Part shown: one piece after another, positions 42,822-52,524 of the stretch
Position numbering within the stretch: position 1 is the first letter of the stretch
Layout: every line of letters starts with the position of its first letter
Assembly (NCBI RefSeq): GCF_045788535.1
Contig: NZ_CP074074.1
Span: 3,162,001 to 3,226,000 of the forward strand
Reading direction: 5' to 3'
Source: Allotamlana fucoidanivorans
GTDB taxonomy: Bacteria; Bacteroidota; Bacteroidia; Flavobacteriales; Flavobacteriaceae
DNA: 64,000 bases
Position numbers and translations under genes: made by a program
The notes under the pieces: model-generated
The model's input: only the letters and a program-made list of their open reading frames with translations
Databases searched by the model: none
Told to the model about the DNA's origin: nothing

Positions 42822-42965
42822 ATGAAAACTAAAAAGTATGTAATTGCAATAGCAATTTTCGGAGGAATGTTGTTTACAGCTTACGCAGCTAACGCAATAA
42901 ACCAAAATGGAGACCAAACAGCAAAAATCGAAAGAAAGCCTTTTAAAATCCCATCAGGGAATTAA
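42822..42965 (+). CDS. Small secreted protein overlapping a downstream gene
   Basis: A 47-residue frame, MKTKKYVIAIAIFGGMLFTA then 'YAANAINQNGDQTAKIERKPFKIPSGN', with a convincing N-terminal signal or membrane segment. It has a perfect -7 promoter box 29 bases upstream and an A-rich region before the ATG. Its last 59 bases overlap, out of frame, the start of the membrane protein gene at 42907. Unusual, but the signal peptide and promoter argue for it being real. Function unknown. Confidence 0.6.
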   Translation: MKTKKYVIAIAIFGGMLFTAYAANAINQNGDQTAKIERKPFKIPSGN

Positions 42966-43446
42966 AAAAGGATTAGTTAGTGGTACAATAATAGCTACAA
43001 TTTTAGCTGTTACGCCATATTTGTTTACAATTTACGAAAGTGTTCCTGCCACTAAGGTATGGAACACTTTTTTGTTTACTTATGATAGTAAGAATTGGGA
43101 GGATGCAAATTTGGTTATGTGGATATTTTCAAGTAAAGCAATACCGCTTCTTCTTTTATTGATTTGGTTTTTCACTAATCGACACTGGTGGTTTCATGCT
43201 TTGTTAGTTCCTATAATAATGTATGTCTATCAAATTTTTAGGTTATTTAGTGATGATCAAAATTATGATGAATTCCAATTGATTTATATGCTACCTGTTA
43301 TGGCAATCATTATTCCTTCAATCTATTTAATTAGGGCAAGAATGTTTAATCGGATTAATGAAGCCAACAAATCGTTAGAAGAGCTTGAAGAGGAGCTCAA
43401 ACTATCCCCTAAAAATTTCTGGGGCAAATTAAAAGATTATTTTTAA
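42907..43446 (+). CDS. Multi-pass membrane protein of unknown function
   Basis: A 179-residue protein with about four hydrophobic segments ('GTIIATILAVTPYLFTIY', 'AIPLLLLLIWFFTNRHWWFHALLVPIIMYVYQIF', 'IYMLPVMAIIIPSIYLI'), a Lys/Ser-rich N-terminus and a charged C-terminal helix ('ANKSLEELEEELKLSPKNFWGKLKDYF'). I do not recognise the family. The ATG at 42907 lies inside the preceding small frame. Its end overlaps the convergent outer-membrane receptor gene by four bases. Confidence 0.75.
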   Translation: METKQQKSKESLLKSHQGIKKGLVSGTIIATILAVTPYLFTIYESVPATKVWNTFLFTYDSKNWEDANLVMWIFSSKAIPLLLLLIWFFTNRHWWFHALLVPIIMYVYQIFRLFSDDQNYDEFQLIYMLPVMAIIIPSIYLIRARMFNRINEANKSLEELEEELKLSPKNFWGKLKDYF

Positions 43447-45863
43447 TCGCGGTGGCTTAATCGTTCCCTTTCTTGAGTATCTATTGATTTTTCGTTGGTT
43501 TTTAATCTAAAATTTCCAAACTTATAATTAAAGCCCACTGTAAACAACCTGTTTTCCATAGTGGACTTCGATGCAATATCCTGATCTAGATACCGGGTAT
43601 CTGTGGTAAAGTTTTGCGTGTTAAATACATCCGAAACCCCTAAACTTAAGGATGCTCTGTTTTCCCAAAAACTCTTTCTTACACTAAAATCTAAACCCGC
43701 TCTTGCGCTAATTTCTCTAGGACCATCAATATAAGATGAAATATAAATAAATGACAAATCTGTAGTTAAACTTTTGTCTTTTAAAAAACTAAAATAATTA
43801 ATAATCTGACCATAAAACGTCCATTTGTCATTCTGTAGTAATTCGTTCTCTTTTGTGAAATAATTATTTTCATTATAAAAATAGGATGACAAGATATACA
43901 GATTCCAATGCTTTGTAATAGTTTTATAAGTTGTAAAATCAAGTCCATAAGATACCCCATAATCAATGTTGGTATAATTTTGCCTTATTAACCTATTCTC
44001 ATTGTCTTGATAAATAAACTCAATATTCACATTGTCCTCATACCTGTAATAAATCTCAAAAGTATAACTTTCATCAAAGGTATAACCTAATATAACCTGA
44101 TCATCAATTTGCGGTAATAAATTAGGGTTGCCACTAGAAATAGTGTTATCATTAAGAAAAAACTCAAATGGGTTTAACTCATTGTATTTGGGTCTGTAAA
44201 TACTTCGTTTATAATTAACATATAACTGATTTATGTCGTTTAACTTGTGTAGTATATATAATGAAGGGAATAACTTAAAATACGCCTGTTCATTAATTAA
44301 TCCTGTAGACAAGGAGTTTCCTTTTAAATTGGTATACTCTCCTCGAATACCAAGTTTTAAACTCCAGTTTTCCCAATCTTCTGAAACACTAACATAACCA
44401 GCATAATTATCTTCTGAATAATTAAAGGTATCATAATTATCCAATGCTACTAATGGTTGGGTTTCGTTTACTAAATGTTGTTTCAGTCTACTTTGAGAAT
44501 CTATGCGTGCATATTTCAATCCCGCCTCAAATTGATCACCAAATTTATTAGGTAATTCATAATCTATTTGTCCGGTATATAATTTTATACGTTGTCTTGA
44601 AAAGGTTTGAAAATGATTGTTTCTTATTAATGACCCATCAGGGAAATTATAGTTGGTATTTACATCTTGAAATATTGAAAAATCATAATTTGTATGATGC
44701 ACATTGCTTGAAATTCGCTCACCTTTGTCCCCTATTTTATACGCATAATCTAAAGTAAAAGCCAAATTATAAATTTCATCTACAGATTTATTTATGGTAT
44801 TAAATGTGGAATCTAACGTTTTATTAGCATCATATATAGCTGTAAGAGAATTGACATCTGTTCGTACACCATTACGGGGCGCTAACAACATACTGGTAGA
44901 AAACCCTATTTCACTTTTATTACTTAACGCATAGTCTATATGGGCATTTATATTCTGATTAGCACTTTCTCGGGTTCTATTATAATCGGTATTCCAAATA
45001 GAGACAATCTTATCGTTTTCTATAAAATTAACGTCATCCCTTAAGTTTCTATAATCTTTTCTTGGGCTAATACTATAATTAATATAGGTGTTCAGCTTTT
45101 TTGTCTTAAAAAAGTGGCTTGTACCTGCCGAAAACTTAGGGTATTCAAAACCTTGTTTATAATCTCCAAAAACACTACCACGGTATCCTGAAATGACATT
45201 TTTAGTTGTTACAATGTTAATCACAGCACCGCCTTCTGCATCGTATTTTGCAGGAGGATTGGTTATTACTTCAATGGATTTCACATCATTGGCCGAAGTA
45301 GCTTCCAATAACTGTAGCACTTCGCTTTGAGATAAATAAACTCTTTTATCATTGATATATATAATAGGTGTGGCTTGTTTTATAGAAATAGCCCCGTCAT
45401 GGACTAAAACCCCTGGCGTGTGTTTTAAAACACCTAAAAGATTATCATTAGACAGGGTAGAATTTTCTACATTAAATATGAGTCTATCTACCTGTCTTTT
45501 TACTGTTGGGCGTTTTGCTACAACCGTAACATCATCAAGAATTTCACTACTTGTCTCTAAAATGATAGTGCCTAAGTCTGTATTATTTTTTATTAAAAGA
45601 TCTTCAGTAAAGGATTTATATCCTAAAAACGAAATTTTGATTTGATAAGATCCTGTTTTTATGTTATCAATAACAAATACCCCGTTTTCATCTGTTGTTG
45701 ATCCCTGCAGAGGTTTATCAGATTGTTTTTCAACTAAAACGACATTAGCAAAGGCAATTGGAACGTTATTTTCATCGTTTAAAACACCAGTAATTTCATA
45801 GCCTTGTGAAAAAGACAAGCTCGTAATAAATAAAATAAAACAAGTAGAAAATTTTATAAACAT
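43443..45863 (-). CDS. Outer-membrane beta-barrel receptor with carboxypeptidase-regulatory-like domain
   Basis: An 806-residue outer-membrane protein. After the signal peptide (MFIKFSTCFILFITSLSFSQ) comes a carboxypeptidase-like regulatory Ig domain ('ITGVLNDENNVPIAFANVVLVEKQSDKPLQGSTTDENGVF'). Next is a TonB plug-like domain ('HTPGVLVHDGAISIKQATPIIYINDKRVYLS', 'IEVITNPPAKYDAEGGAVINIVTTK'), then a long barrel ending in 'FTVGFNYKFGNFRL'. This is the OMP_b-brl_3/TonB-dependent-receptor-like class, but no TonB box is clear. The ATG at 45863 is chosen; the frame is open to 45893. Substrate unknown. Confidence 0.9.
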   Translation of the reverse strand: MFIKFSTCFILFITSLSFSQGYEITGVLNDENNVPIAFANVVLVEKQSDKPLQGSTTDENGVFVIDNIKTGSYQIKISFLGYKSFTEDLLIKNNTDLGTIILETSSEILDDVTVVAKRPTVKRQVDRLIFNVENSTLSNDNLLGVLKHTPGVLVHDGAISIKQATPIIYINDKRVYLSQSEVLQLLEATSANDVKSIEVITNPPAKYDAEGGAVINIVTTKNVISGYRGSVFGDYKQGFEYPKFSAGTSHFFKTKKLNTYINYSISPRKDYRNLRDDVNFIENDKIVSIWNTDYNRTRESANQNINAHIDYALSNKSEIGFSTSMLLAPRNGVRTDVNSLTAIYDANKTLDSTFNTINKSVDEIYNLAFTLDYAYKIGDKGERISSNVHHTNYDFSIFQDVNTNYNFPDGSLIRNNHFQTFSRQRIKLYTGQIDYELPNKFGDQFEAGLKYARIDSQSRLKQHLVNETQPLVALDNYDTFNYSEDNYAGYVSVSEDWENWSLKLGIRGEYTNLKGNSLSTGLINEQAYFKLFPSLYILHKLNDINQLYVNYKRSIYRPKYNELNPFEFFLNDNTISSGNPNLLPQIDDQVILGYTFDESYTFEIYYRYEDNVNIEFIYQDNENRLIRQNYTNIDYGVSYGLDFTTYKTITKHWNLYILSSYFYNENNYFTKENELLQNDKWTFYGQIINYFSFLKDKSLTTDLSFIYISSYIDGPREISARAGLDFSVRKSFWENRASLSLGVSDVFNTQNFTTDTRYLDQDIASKSTMENRLFTVGFNYKFGNFRLKTNEKSIDTQERERLSHRD

Positions 45864-46057
45864 GTGTCTAGTTGTTATGCAAACATAGTACATTTAATTC
45901 ATTTTAAACGGAGGGTTTCCCTTAAAACCCTATGTTTTTTTTCCTACATATTGTATTTTTCGATGAAACGCACATATCGTCCAAAATATTTATTTAAAAG
46001 ATACCTACATCAATAGAAAATTTATTTGTAATTTCATTTTTCACTAATGCTAAAGAC

Positions 46058-47257
46058 ATGTCAAAACAAATATCTCCCTTTACTAAACAGCAATTATTAC
46101 CTCAGGAAGAGACCCTTGAAATTTACAAAAAAAAAGGAGAGTTATTTATAGGTTTACCCAAAGAAACGGCCTTTCAGGAAAAGCGAATTTGCTTAACGCC
46201 AGATGCTGTTTATGCCTTGGTAAGCAACGGACATCGGGTTCTCATTGAATCTGGTGCTGGGAAGGGGGCTAATTTTAGTGATAGAGATTATAGTGAAGCT
46301 GGGGCTGAAGTCACTAAAGATACTGCCAAAGTGTTTTCTTGTCCTATGATTTTAAAAGTAGAACCTCCTACCTTAGACCAAATTAAATTAATTAACCCTC
46401 AAACCATACTCATATCTGCGCTTCAAATAAAAACACAATCAAAAGCTTATTTTGAAGCTCTAGCCGCTAAAAGAATTACCGCCTTAGCATTTGAATTTAT
46501 TAGAGATAGTGATGGAGGCTATCCTGCCGTGAAGTCTTTAAGTGAAATTGCAGGAACAGCATCGGTTTTAATAGCTTCTGAGCTACTATCAGACACAAAA
46601 GATGGTAACGGTTTAATGTTTGGTAATATAAGTGGTGTGCCTCCTATTGAGGTGGTTATTTTGGGAGCAGGTACTGTGGGAGAATATGCCGCAAAATGTG
46701 CTATTGGTCTTGGTGCCGGTGTGAAGGTTTTTGACAACTCAATTACAAAACTTAGGCAAATTCAAACCAATTTAGGACGTTCTTTATTCACGTCAACTAT
46801 TCAACCCAAAAACTTGCTAAAAGCCTTAAAAAGGTGCGATGTTGTTATTGGTGCTGTACGAGGACTAAACAGATCTCCTATTGTAGTCTCTGAAGCCATG
46901 GTACAAAACATGAAAAAAGGAGCAATAATAATAGATGTTAGTATTGATATGGGAGGCTGTTTTGATACCAGTGAGGTAACCACACACAAAGCTCCTACTT
47001 TTGTAAAGCATGATGTAGTACACTATTGTGTGCCTAATATTCCTGCGCGCTATCCCAAAACAGCTACGGTTTCAATAAGTAACATCTTTACACCTTATTT
47101 GCTAAAAATAGCCGAAGATGGTGGTATTGAAAATTCTTTAAGATTTGATAGAGGTTTAAAAAATGGATTGTACTTTTACCACGGAATTTTAACTAGTAAA
47201 TCTGTTGGTGAATGGTTTGATTTAAAATATAATGATGTTAACTTACTCATCTTTTAA
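46058..47257 (+). CDS. ald: Alanine dehydrogenase
   Basis: A 399-residue enzyme of the AlaDH/PNT family that interconverts alanine with pyruvate and ammonia using NAD. 'IGLPKETAFQEKRICLTPDAVYALVSNGHRVLIESGAGKGANFSD' is the N-terminal catalytic domain, 'VVILGAGTVGEYAAKCAIGLGAGVKVFDNSITKLRQIQ' the NAD-binding Rossmann fold, and 'MKKGAIIIDVSIDMGGCFDTS' the closing motif. It is somewhat longer than the classic enzyme, with an N-terminal extension typical of Bacteroidota. A DUF4258-like gene follows. Confidence 0.94.
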   Translation: MSKQISPFTKQQLLPQEETLEIYKKKGELFIGLPKETAFQEKRICLTPDAVYALVSNGHRVLIESGAGKGANFSDRDYSEAGAEVTKDTAKVFSCPMILKVEPPTLDQIKLINPQTILISALQIKTQSKAYFEALAAKRITALAFEFIRDSDGGYPAVKSLSEIAGTASVLIASELLSDTKDGNGLMFGNISGVPPIEVVILGAGTVGEYAAKCAIGLGAGVKVFDNSITKLRQIQTNLGRSLFTSTIQPKNLLKALKRCDVVIGAVRGLNRSPIVVSEAMVQNMKKGAIIIDVSIDMGGCFDTSEVTTHKAPTFVKHDVVHYCVPNIPARYPKTATVSISNIFTPYLLKIAEDGGIENSLRFDRGLKNGLYFYHGILTSKSVGEWFDLKYNDVNLLIF

Positions 47258-47293
47258 TTCAAGTCTTATTACGATTTCTACAAACTATTTTTA

Positions 47294-47671
47294 ATGAAAC
47301 TTATTCAACGTATTGGCTACTATTTAGGCGGTTTTTCCATGGGATTAATAATTCTAGCCTTTTTTTTAAATGGAAAAAAAACCTCCTGTAGTTACGGACC
47401 AGAATCAAGAGTTTTAAAAAACATAAATTCAAAGCACATGGTATTTAGTAAGAAGGCTGAAGACGATATCTTGCAATTAAATACAGACTCTGTAACGGTG
47501 CATACCATTTTAAAAAAAGGAAGTATTGATTTTTTAAATAGTGCCCCAAGAAAGAAACCCTGCGGGGAATATATTATATTTGACAAAACGGAAAATAAAA
47601 AAGAAATAGCCATTACTGTAAAAAATTGTGACAGTATAGCAACAATCATAGCCGTTAAAGCCATAGATTAA
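47294..47671 (+). CDS. DUF4258-like protein
   Basis: A 125-residue protein with an N-terminal hydrophobic segment ('IGYYLGGFSMGLIILAFFLNGKKTSC', about residues 6-31) and a C-terminal domain with 'HMVFSKKAEDDILQLNTDSVTVHTILKKGSIDFLNSAPRKKPCGEYII' and 'AITVKNCDSIATIIAVKAI'. This resembles DUF4258-type membrane-anchored proteins that follow ald in Flavobacteriaceae. Function unknown. The next gene begins one base after the stop, so ald, this gene and the sugar transferase may be co-transcribed. Confidence 0.8.
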   Translation: MKLIQRIGYYLGGFSMGLIILAFFLNGKKTSCSYGPESRVLKNINSKHMVFSKKAEDDILQLNTDSVTVHTILKKGSIDFLNSAPRKKPCGEYIIFDKTENKKEIAITVKNCDSIATIIAVKAID

Positions 47672-47672
47672 T

Positions 47673-48266
47673 ATGCTAAAGCGTTCTTTTGATATATTAC
47701 TGTCCTTACTCCTTTCCATTTTACTCCTCCCCTTTTTACTGCTCATTTCTATTTTAATTAAGATAGATTCTAAGGGGCCTATTCTATTCATTCAAGGTAG
47801 AGTTGGTAGAAATAACCACGATTTTTCTATTATGAAGTTTAGAACCATGCGCGTACAATCTGAACAAAAAGGGCTGCTTACTCTTGGTAATCATGATTCT
47901 AGAATTACCAAAATGGGGTATTTTTTAAGACGTTATAAGATTGATGAATTCCCTCAGTTATTTAATATTCTGAAAGGCGATATGAGCTTTGTAGGACCAC
48001 GACCAGAACTCAGGCATTATGTTAATTACTATCATCAAGATGATATGGTAATTTTTAAATTAAGACCTGGGTTAACAGGCTTAGCGTCCATTAAATACCG
48101 TAATGAGGTAGAACTATTAAAAAAAGCTGATGACCCAGAAAACTACTTTATCAATGTTATCATTCCTGATAAACTGAGGTATAATAAAATGTATTTAAAT
48201 AATAGAAATTTCCTTTTAGACTTAAAAATTATAGCCCTAACCATAATTAAAGTCATTTCAAAATAA
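47673..48266 (+). CDS. Initiating sugar-phosphate transferase (polyprenyl-phosphate glycosyl-1-phosphate transferase)
   Basis: A 197-residue bacterial sugar transferase (PF02397/PglC type) with one N-terminal hydrophobic hairpin ('FDILLSLLLSILLLPFLLLISILIKI'). The catalytic region has 'GPILFIQGRVGRNNHDFSIMKFRTM' and 'DEFPQLFNILKGDMSFVGPRPE'. It transfers a sugar phosphate from a UDP sugar to undecaprenyl phosphate, the first step of polysaccharide repeat assembly. It is the short monotopic form, not the WbaP type. It begins the polysaccharide-related part of the window. Confidence 0.92.
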   Translation: MLKRSFDILLSLLLSILLLPFLLLISILIKIDSKGPILFIQGRVGRNNHDFSIMKFRTMRVQSEQKGLLTLGNHDSRITKMGYFLRRYKIDEFPQLFNILKGDMSFVGPRPELRHYVNYYHQDDMVIFKLRPGLTGLASIKYRNEVELLKKADDPENYFINVIIPDKLRYNKMYLNNRNFLLDLKIIALTIIKVISK

Positions 48267-48343
48267 GCTGTAACGTGATATATAAGTTGTTACATGGTAA
48301 AAAATAATTATTTTGTTGAGGAAAAGAATGACCATACGCCCTA

Positions 48344-49414
48344 ATGAAAGACTCACTAAACAAACGCATTGATACCTTAATAGCCAGCACAAAACTATTC
48401 CCGTGGCTAAGAGAAACAAAAGAACAAATAGAGCCTTTCGATTTTTCAAACGAAATCATTTTAATCACTGGAGCTGCAGGGTCTTTAGGTAGTGAACTCA
48501 CTAAGCAATTAACATTATGCAAGTTTCATAAATTGATTCTAGTCGATTTTTCAGAGACCGCATCTTATATACTTCTGCAAGATTTAAAGTTAGAAAGCAA
48601 CGAAACTATTTTTTTTGAATTACTTGATATCTCCAAGCGTCATGCTGTAAAAGCTGTGTTTAAAAAACACAAACCAACTATGGTTATCCATGCCGCTGCA
48701 TATAAGCATGTCCCCCTATTAGAAACTAACCCCTATGCTGCCATTCAAAATAATATTTTTGGCACAGAAATCCTTGCTGAATTGGCTTTAGAATTCAGCG
48801 TTAAAACATTTATTTTCATTTCAACTGACAAGGCAGTAAAACCCAAAAATATTATGGGAATGACAAAATCAGTGTGTGAAAAGCGTTTGGAGCATTATAA
48901 CTGTCTTAATAAAACGTTATTCATAAGTGCTCGATTTGGAAATATTATTGGGTCAAATGGCTCTGTGCTGCCTTTATTCAAAAGGCAAATGGAACAACAT
49001 AACAGTATTACAATTACCAATGCAAAAGCGTCTCGCTATTTCATGACTAAAACAAAGGCGTGTCAGCTTATATTGCATTTAGCAAGTTTCAAAAGAAAAG
49101 CATCTAATATTTATACATTTCAGATGGGAGACGCCATTAGAATATTAGATGTAGCAAACCGTTTAATAGACATTAGTTCTAATACATTTCCAAATATCAG
49201 TCTCGAAATTAAAACGCTACGCCCTGGCGAAAAAACAGAAGAATCGATTATTAGTGACAATGAAATTCTTCAGAATACGCATCATCCAGATATTTTTCAA
49301 ATACTACCTAAAGAAGAAAAATCTAATCGAAAAACAGCTTGGCCAGAAGTATTAGAAATAAATTTAGAAACGTCAACAACCAAAATTAAAAGTATCTTAA
49401 AGCGATTCACCTAA
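48344..49414 (+). CDS. Soluble FlaA1/CapD-type nucleotide-sugar dehydratase (SDR)
   Basis: A 356-residue NAD-dependent SDR. 'EIILITGAAGSLGSELTKQL' is the Rossmann glycine loop; 'VIHAAAYKHVPLLETNPYAAIQNN' and 'FIFISTDKAVKPKNIMGMTKSVCEKRL' are the UDP-GlcNAc 4,6-dehydratase-type catalytic region; 'SARFGNIIGSNGSVLPLFKRQ' and 'LRPGEKTEESI' are family marks. It lacks the membrane domain of the large homologue at 55715-57676 and is the short PseB/CapD form. It ends four bases inside the convergent PRODH gene. Confidence 0.88.
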   Translation: MKDSLNKRIDTLIASTKLFPWLRETKEQIEPFDFSNEIILITGAAGSLGSELTKQLTLCKFHKLILVDFSETASYILLQDLKLESNETIFFELLDISKRHAVKAVFKKHKPTMVIHAAAYKHVPLLETNPYAAIQNNIFGTEILAELALEFSVKTFIFISTDKAVKPKNIMGMTKSVCEKRLEHYNCLNKTLFISARFGNIIGSNGSVLPLFKRQMEQHNSITITNAKASRYFMTKTKACQLILHLASFKRKASNIYTFQMGDAIRILDVANRLIDISSNTFPNISLEIKTLRPGEKTEESIISDNEILQNTHHPDIFQILPKEEKSNRKTAWPEVLEINLETSTTKIKSILKRFT

Positions 49415-50586
49415 ACTACTTTTCTTCGTTTTTTTTCTCTGCCAAGTAATGCTAATTCTCGTCCCGTTTGCCCGGCAACTGAAGTATTTTCTTCTGCGCG
49501 TCTTATAAGATAAGGCATCACATCTTTAACGGGGCCAAACGGAATATATTTAGCCACATTATACCCTCTTGCTGACAGGTTAAAACTTATATGGTCACTC
49601 ATGCCATACAACTGCCCAAACCATATTCTTGGATCATTGTTTAATATATGATTATCTTTCATCAACCGCATCAGCAGGTATGAACTATCTTCATTATGTG
49701 TTCCAGCAAAAATAGACATGGCAGATAGGTGTTTTATCATATAGCGTAGGGCATCATTAAAATTTTCGTCGGTAGCCGCTTTACTCACACAAATGGGTGA
49801 TTGGTAGCCTTTATCTTTTGCCCGTTCATTTTCTTTTTCCATGTAAGCACCACGCACCAATTTATATCCTAAAAAATACTTACCTGTTATTGCTTTTTTA
49901 TGTTCGCTTTTTAAAAAATCAAGCCGGTCGTGTCTATACATTTGCAAGGTGTTAAATACAATAGGCTTTTCTGTATTATATTTTTGCATCATTTGTGTAA
50001 CTAGGGCATCAGCGGCATCCTGCATCCAACTCTCTTCAGCATCAATCAAAACCACAATATCTTTTTGTTTAGCTTTAGCACAAACCCGATCATATCTGCT
50101 AACCACACGACCCCATTCAATTTGCTCCTTTTCGTTTAAATCTTCCCCTTTACCTAGCTTTTCATAAAGCCCCAATCTACCAAATCCTGTTGGTTTAAAC
50201 ACCGCTATAGGCATAGCAGCCTTGTCTTTACTAAAGTCTATTATTTGTAAAACTTTTTCACAGGCGGTATCAAATTCTTTTTCATCTTCCTTACCTTCTA
50301 CAGAATAATCTAAAACTGAACTCACACCTTTGTCATACATCTTATCAATAACGGTTAAGCAGTCTTCTTCATTCACTCCACCACAAAAGTGGTCAAACAC
50401 CGTTGACCGAATTAAACCCTCAATGGGTAGATGCGCTTTTATAGCAAAATTAGTGGCGGCTGTACCTATTCTTACAAGTGGTTCAATGGATATCATTTTA
50501 AACAGAAAATAAGCGCGTTCAAGTTCTGAATCTGACTTTAAGGCGAAGGCCACTTCGGTATTATCAAAGATTAAATCGGTATTCAT
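49411..50586 (-). CDS. Proline dehydrogenase
   Basis: A 391-residue FAD-dependent TIM-barrel enzyme that oxidises proline to pyrroline-5-carboxylate. 'FCGGVNEEDCLTVIDKMYDKGVSSVLDYSVEGKEDE', 'VLIDAEESWMQDAADALVTQMM', 'YFLGYKLVRGAYMEKEN' and 'MRLMKDNHIL...' with 'FGQLYGMSDHISFNLSARGYNVAKYIPFGPVKDVMPYLIRRAEENTS' match the PRODH fold. Bacteroidota carry a monofunctional form. The ATG at 50586 is chosen; an in-frame TTG at 50604 is less likely. It is divergent from aroB and interrupts the polysaccharide genes. Confidence 0.95.
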   Translation of the reverse strand: MNTDLIFDNTEVAFALKSDSELERAYFLFKMISIEPLVRIGTAATNFAIKAHLPIEGLIRSTVFDHFCGGVNEEDCLTVIDKMYDKGVSSVLDYSVEGKEDEKEFDTACEKVLQIIDFSKDKAAMPIAVFKPTGFGRLGLYEKLGKGEDLNEKEQIEWGRVVSRYDRVCAKAKQKDIVVLIDAEESWMQDAADALVTQMMQKYNTEKPIVFNTLQMYRHDRLDFLKSEHKKAITGKYFLGYKLVRGAYMEKENERAKDKGYQSPICVSKAATDENFNDALRYMIKHLSAMSIFAGTHNEDSSYLLMRLMKDNHILNNDPRIWFGQLYGMSDHISFNLSARGYNVAKYIPFGPVKDVMPYLIRRAEENTSVAGQTGRELALLGREKKRRKVV

Positions 50587-50678
50587 TTTGAAAAATTTTG
50601 GCAAAGATAATTATAGCTAAACTATCATATTATATAAAATCTCCTTAATTTCACGGCTTTAAAAAATAATTAACATTT

Positions 50679-51746
50679 ATGGATTCTATTTCTGCCAATA
50701 ACAGTTTAATTCATTTTAACGCTATCTGTTATAAGGCTCTAAATGAGCATCTTGAAAAGCATAATTTCTCTAAGATTTTTATCCTTGTAGATGAAAATAC
50801 ACACCAACATTGTCTGCCTGTTTTTTTAGAAAAATTAAAAACGGACCTGGCTTTTGAAATCATTGAAATAGAATCTGGTGAAATAAATAAAACCATAGAA
50901 ACCTGTGTTGGTGTATGGAATGCCCTTTCTGATTTAGATGCCGACAGAAAAAGCTTAATGATTAATATTGGCGGTGGTGTTATAACCGATTTAGGTGGGT
51001 TTGTAGCCTGCACTTTTAAACGCGGTATCGCCTACGTGAATGTACCTACTACCCTACTTTCTATGGTTGATGCCTCGGTTGGTGGTAAAACCGGGGTTGA
51101 TTTAGGGGCTTTAAAAAATCAAATTGGTGTTATAAGTGATCCTGATTTAGTACTTATTGATACCCAGTTTTTAGATTCCTTGCCTCAAAACCAAATGCGT
51201 TCTGGTTTAGCTGAAATGCTCAAACACGGATTAATCACAGGCACAGATTATTGGAATAAGTTTTTAGATCTTTCTAAATTATCTATGGAAGATTTAGATA
51301 CATTGATTTATGAGTCTGTACTTATAAAGCGAAATGTAGTACAAGAAGACCCCTATGAAAATGGTTTAAGAAAAACCTTGAATTTTGGGCATACTCTTGG
51401 GCACGCCATTGAATCGTATTTTCTAAGTAACCCCAAAAAAGAAACGCTACTTCATGGGGAAGCTATTGTGGTTGGTATGATTTTAGCTTGTTATATTTCT
51501 TCAAGATTAACAGGATTCTCAAAGGAGGACACCAATTACATTAAACAGTTGTTTATAAACTACTACGGTAAAGTAAGCATTGATAAAACGGAATATGCCC
51601 CTATCATGGATTTGCTAAAATATGACAAGAAAAATAATCATGGTAATATCAATTTTGTGTTGTTAGAAGCTATTGGAAAAACTAAGATAGATTGCCAGGT
51701 AGATGATGCTATCATTGAAGAGGCGTTTGATTATTACATGTTATAA
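50679..51746 (+). CDS. aroB: 3-dehydroquinate synthase AroB
   Basis: A 355-residue NAD- and zinc-dependent enzyme of the shikimate pathway. 'MINIGGGVITDLGGFVACTFKRGIAYVNVPTTLLSMVDASVGGKTGVDLGALKNQIG' contains the NAD and substrate loops; 'RSGLAEMLKHGLI' and 'KTLNFGHTLGHAIES' provide the metal ligands (Glu and His). A complete family member. It is followed 28 bases on by the PHP phosphatase. Confidence 0.97.
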   Translation: MDSISANNSLIHFNAICYKALNEHLEKHNFSKIFILVDENTHQHCLPVFLEKLKTDLAFEIIEIESGEINKTIETCVGVWNALSDLDADRKSLMINIGGGVITDLGGFVACTFKRGIAYVNVPTTLLSMVDASVGGKTGVDLGALKNQIGVISDPDLVLIDTQFLDSLPQNQMRSGLAEMLKHGLITGTDYWNKFLDLSKLSMEDLDTLIYESVLIKRNVVQEDPYENGLRKTLNFGHTLGHAIESYFLSNPKKETLLHGEAIVVGMILACYISSRLTGFSKEDTNYIKQLFINYYGKVSIDKTEYAPIMDLLKYDKKNNHGNINFVLLEAIGKTKIDCQVDDAIIEEAFDYYML

Positions 51747-51774
51747 AATCTAAAAAAATAATAAGTCAACATAG

Positions 51775-52524
51775 ATGTTTTCTATATTCAGCAGAAAAAG
51801 GTTTTTAAGAGACTTATTAGTAGATTTTGTTGATATCCACAATCATATTTTACCAGGTATAGATGACGGAGCAAAAACCATTGAGGAAGCGCTTCTGCTC
51901 ATTGATAATATGAAACAACTAGGGATAAAAGAATTTATTCCTACCCCGCATGTCATGCAGGACTTTTATCCCAATACTGACGAAACGATAGGAGAAGCCT
52001 ACCAAAATGTGCTATCGGCCATACATACTTATAAGGACTATACTGGTATTTCGGTTAATCCAGCCGCAGAATATATGTTGGATGTTCATTTTGAAACCTT
52101 TTTAGAAACCCATAACCTGTTTACCTTAAAATCAAATTATGTTTTGGTTGAACTCTCTTATTATCAGCCGCCCCTTAATTTAGAAGCTATTATATTTAAA
52201 ATTAAAACCAAGGGGTATATTCCAGTGTTGGCACATCCTGAGCGCTATATTTATTTTCACCAAAACTTTGATTATTACAAAAAACTAAAACAGATGGGCT
52301 GTATGCTTCAGCTTAATTTTTTATCGTTAAGTACTTATTATGGTACATCGGTCAATAAAGCAGCATTTAAATTAATTAAAAACAAGTGGATTGATTTTGT
52401 GGGTACCGATATTCATAATACCAGACAGGTATCAAAATTAGAATCCATAACACTAAATAAATCCGTTCAGGATAGTCTTACCCCCATCATTAAAGCCACA
52501 AATCATACGTTTTCTGTTAGGTAG
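51775..52524 (+). CDS. CpsB/CapC-type tyrosine phosphatase (PHP domain)
   Basis: A 249-residue PHP-fold protein: 'FVDIHNHILPGIDDGAKTIEEALLLIDNM', 'GIKEFIPTPHVM' and 'VLAHPERYIYFHQ' carry the His/Asp metal ligands, and 'FVGTDIHNTRQ' completes the site. CpsB/CapC enzymes dephosphorylate the tyrosine autokinase of capsule systems. It faces the wzc gene, overlapping its 3' end by eight bases, a kinase-phosphatase pair in convergent orientation. Confidence 0.93.
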   Translation: MFSIFSRKRFLRDLLVDFVDIHNHILPGIDDGAKTIEEALLLIDNMKQLGIKEFIPTPHVMQDFYPNTDETIGEAYQNVLSAIHTYKDYTGISVNPAAEYMLDVHFETFLETHNLFTLKSNYVLVELSYYQPPLNLEAIIFKIKTKGYIPVLAHPERYIYFHQNFDYYKKLKQMGCMLQLNFLSLSTYYGTSVNKAAFKLIKNKWIDFVGTDIHNTRQVSKLESITLNKSVQDSLTPIIKATNHTFSVR

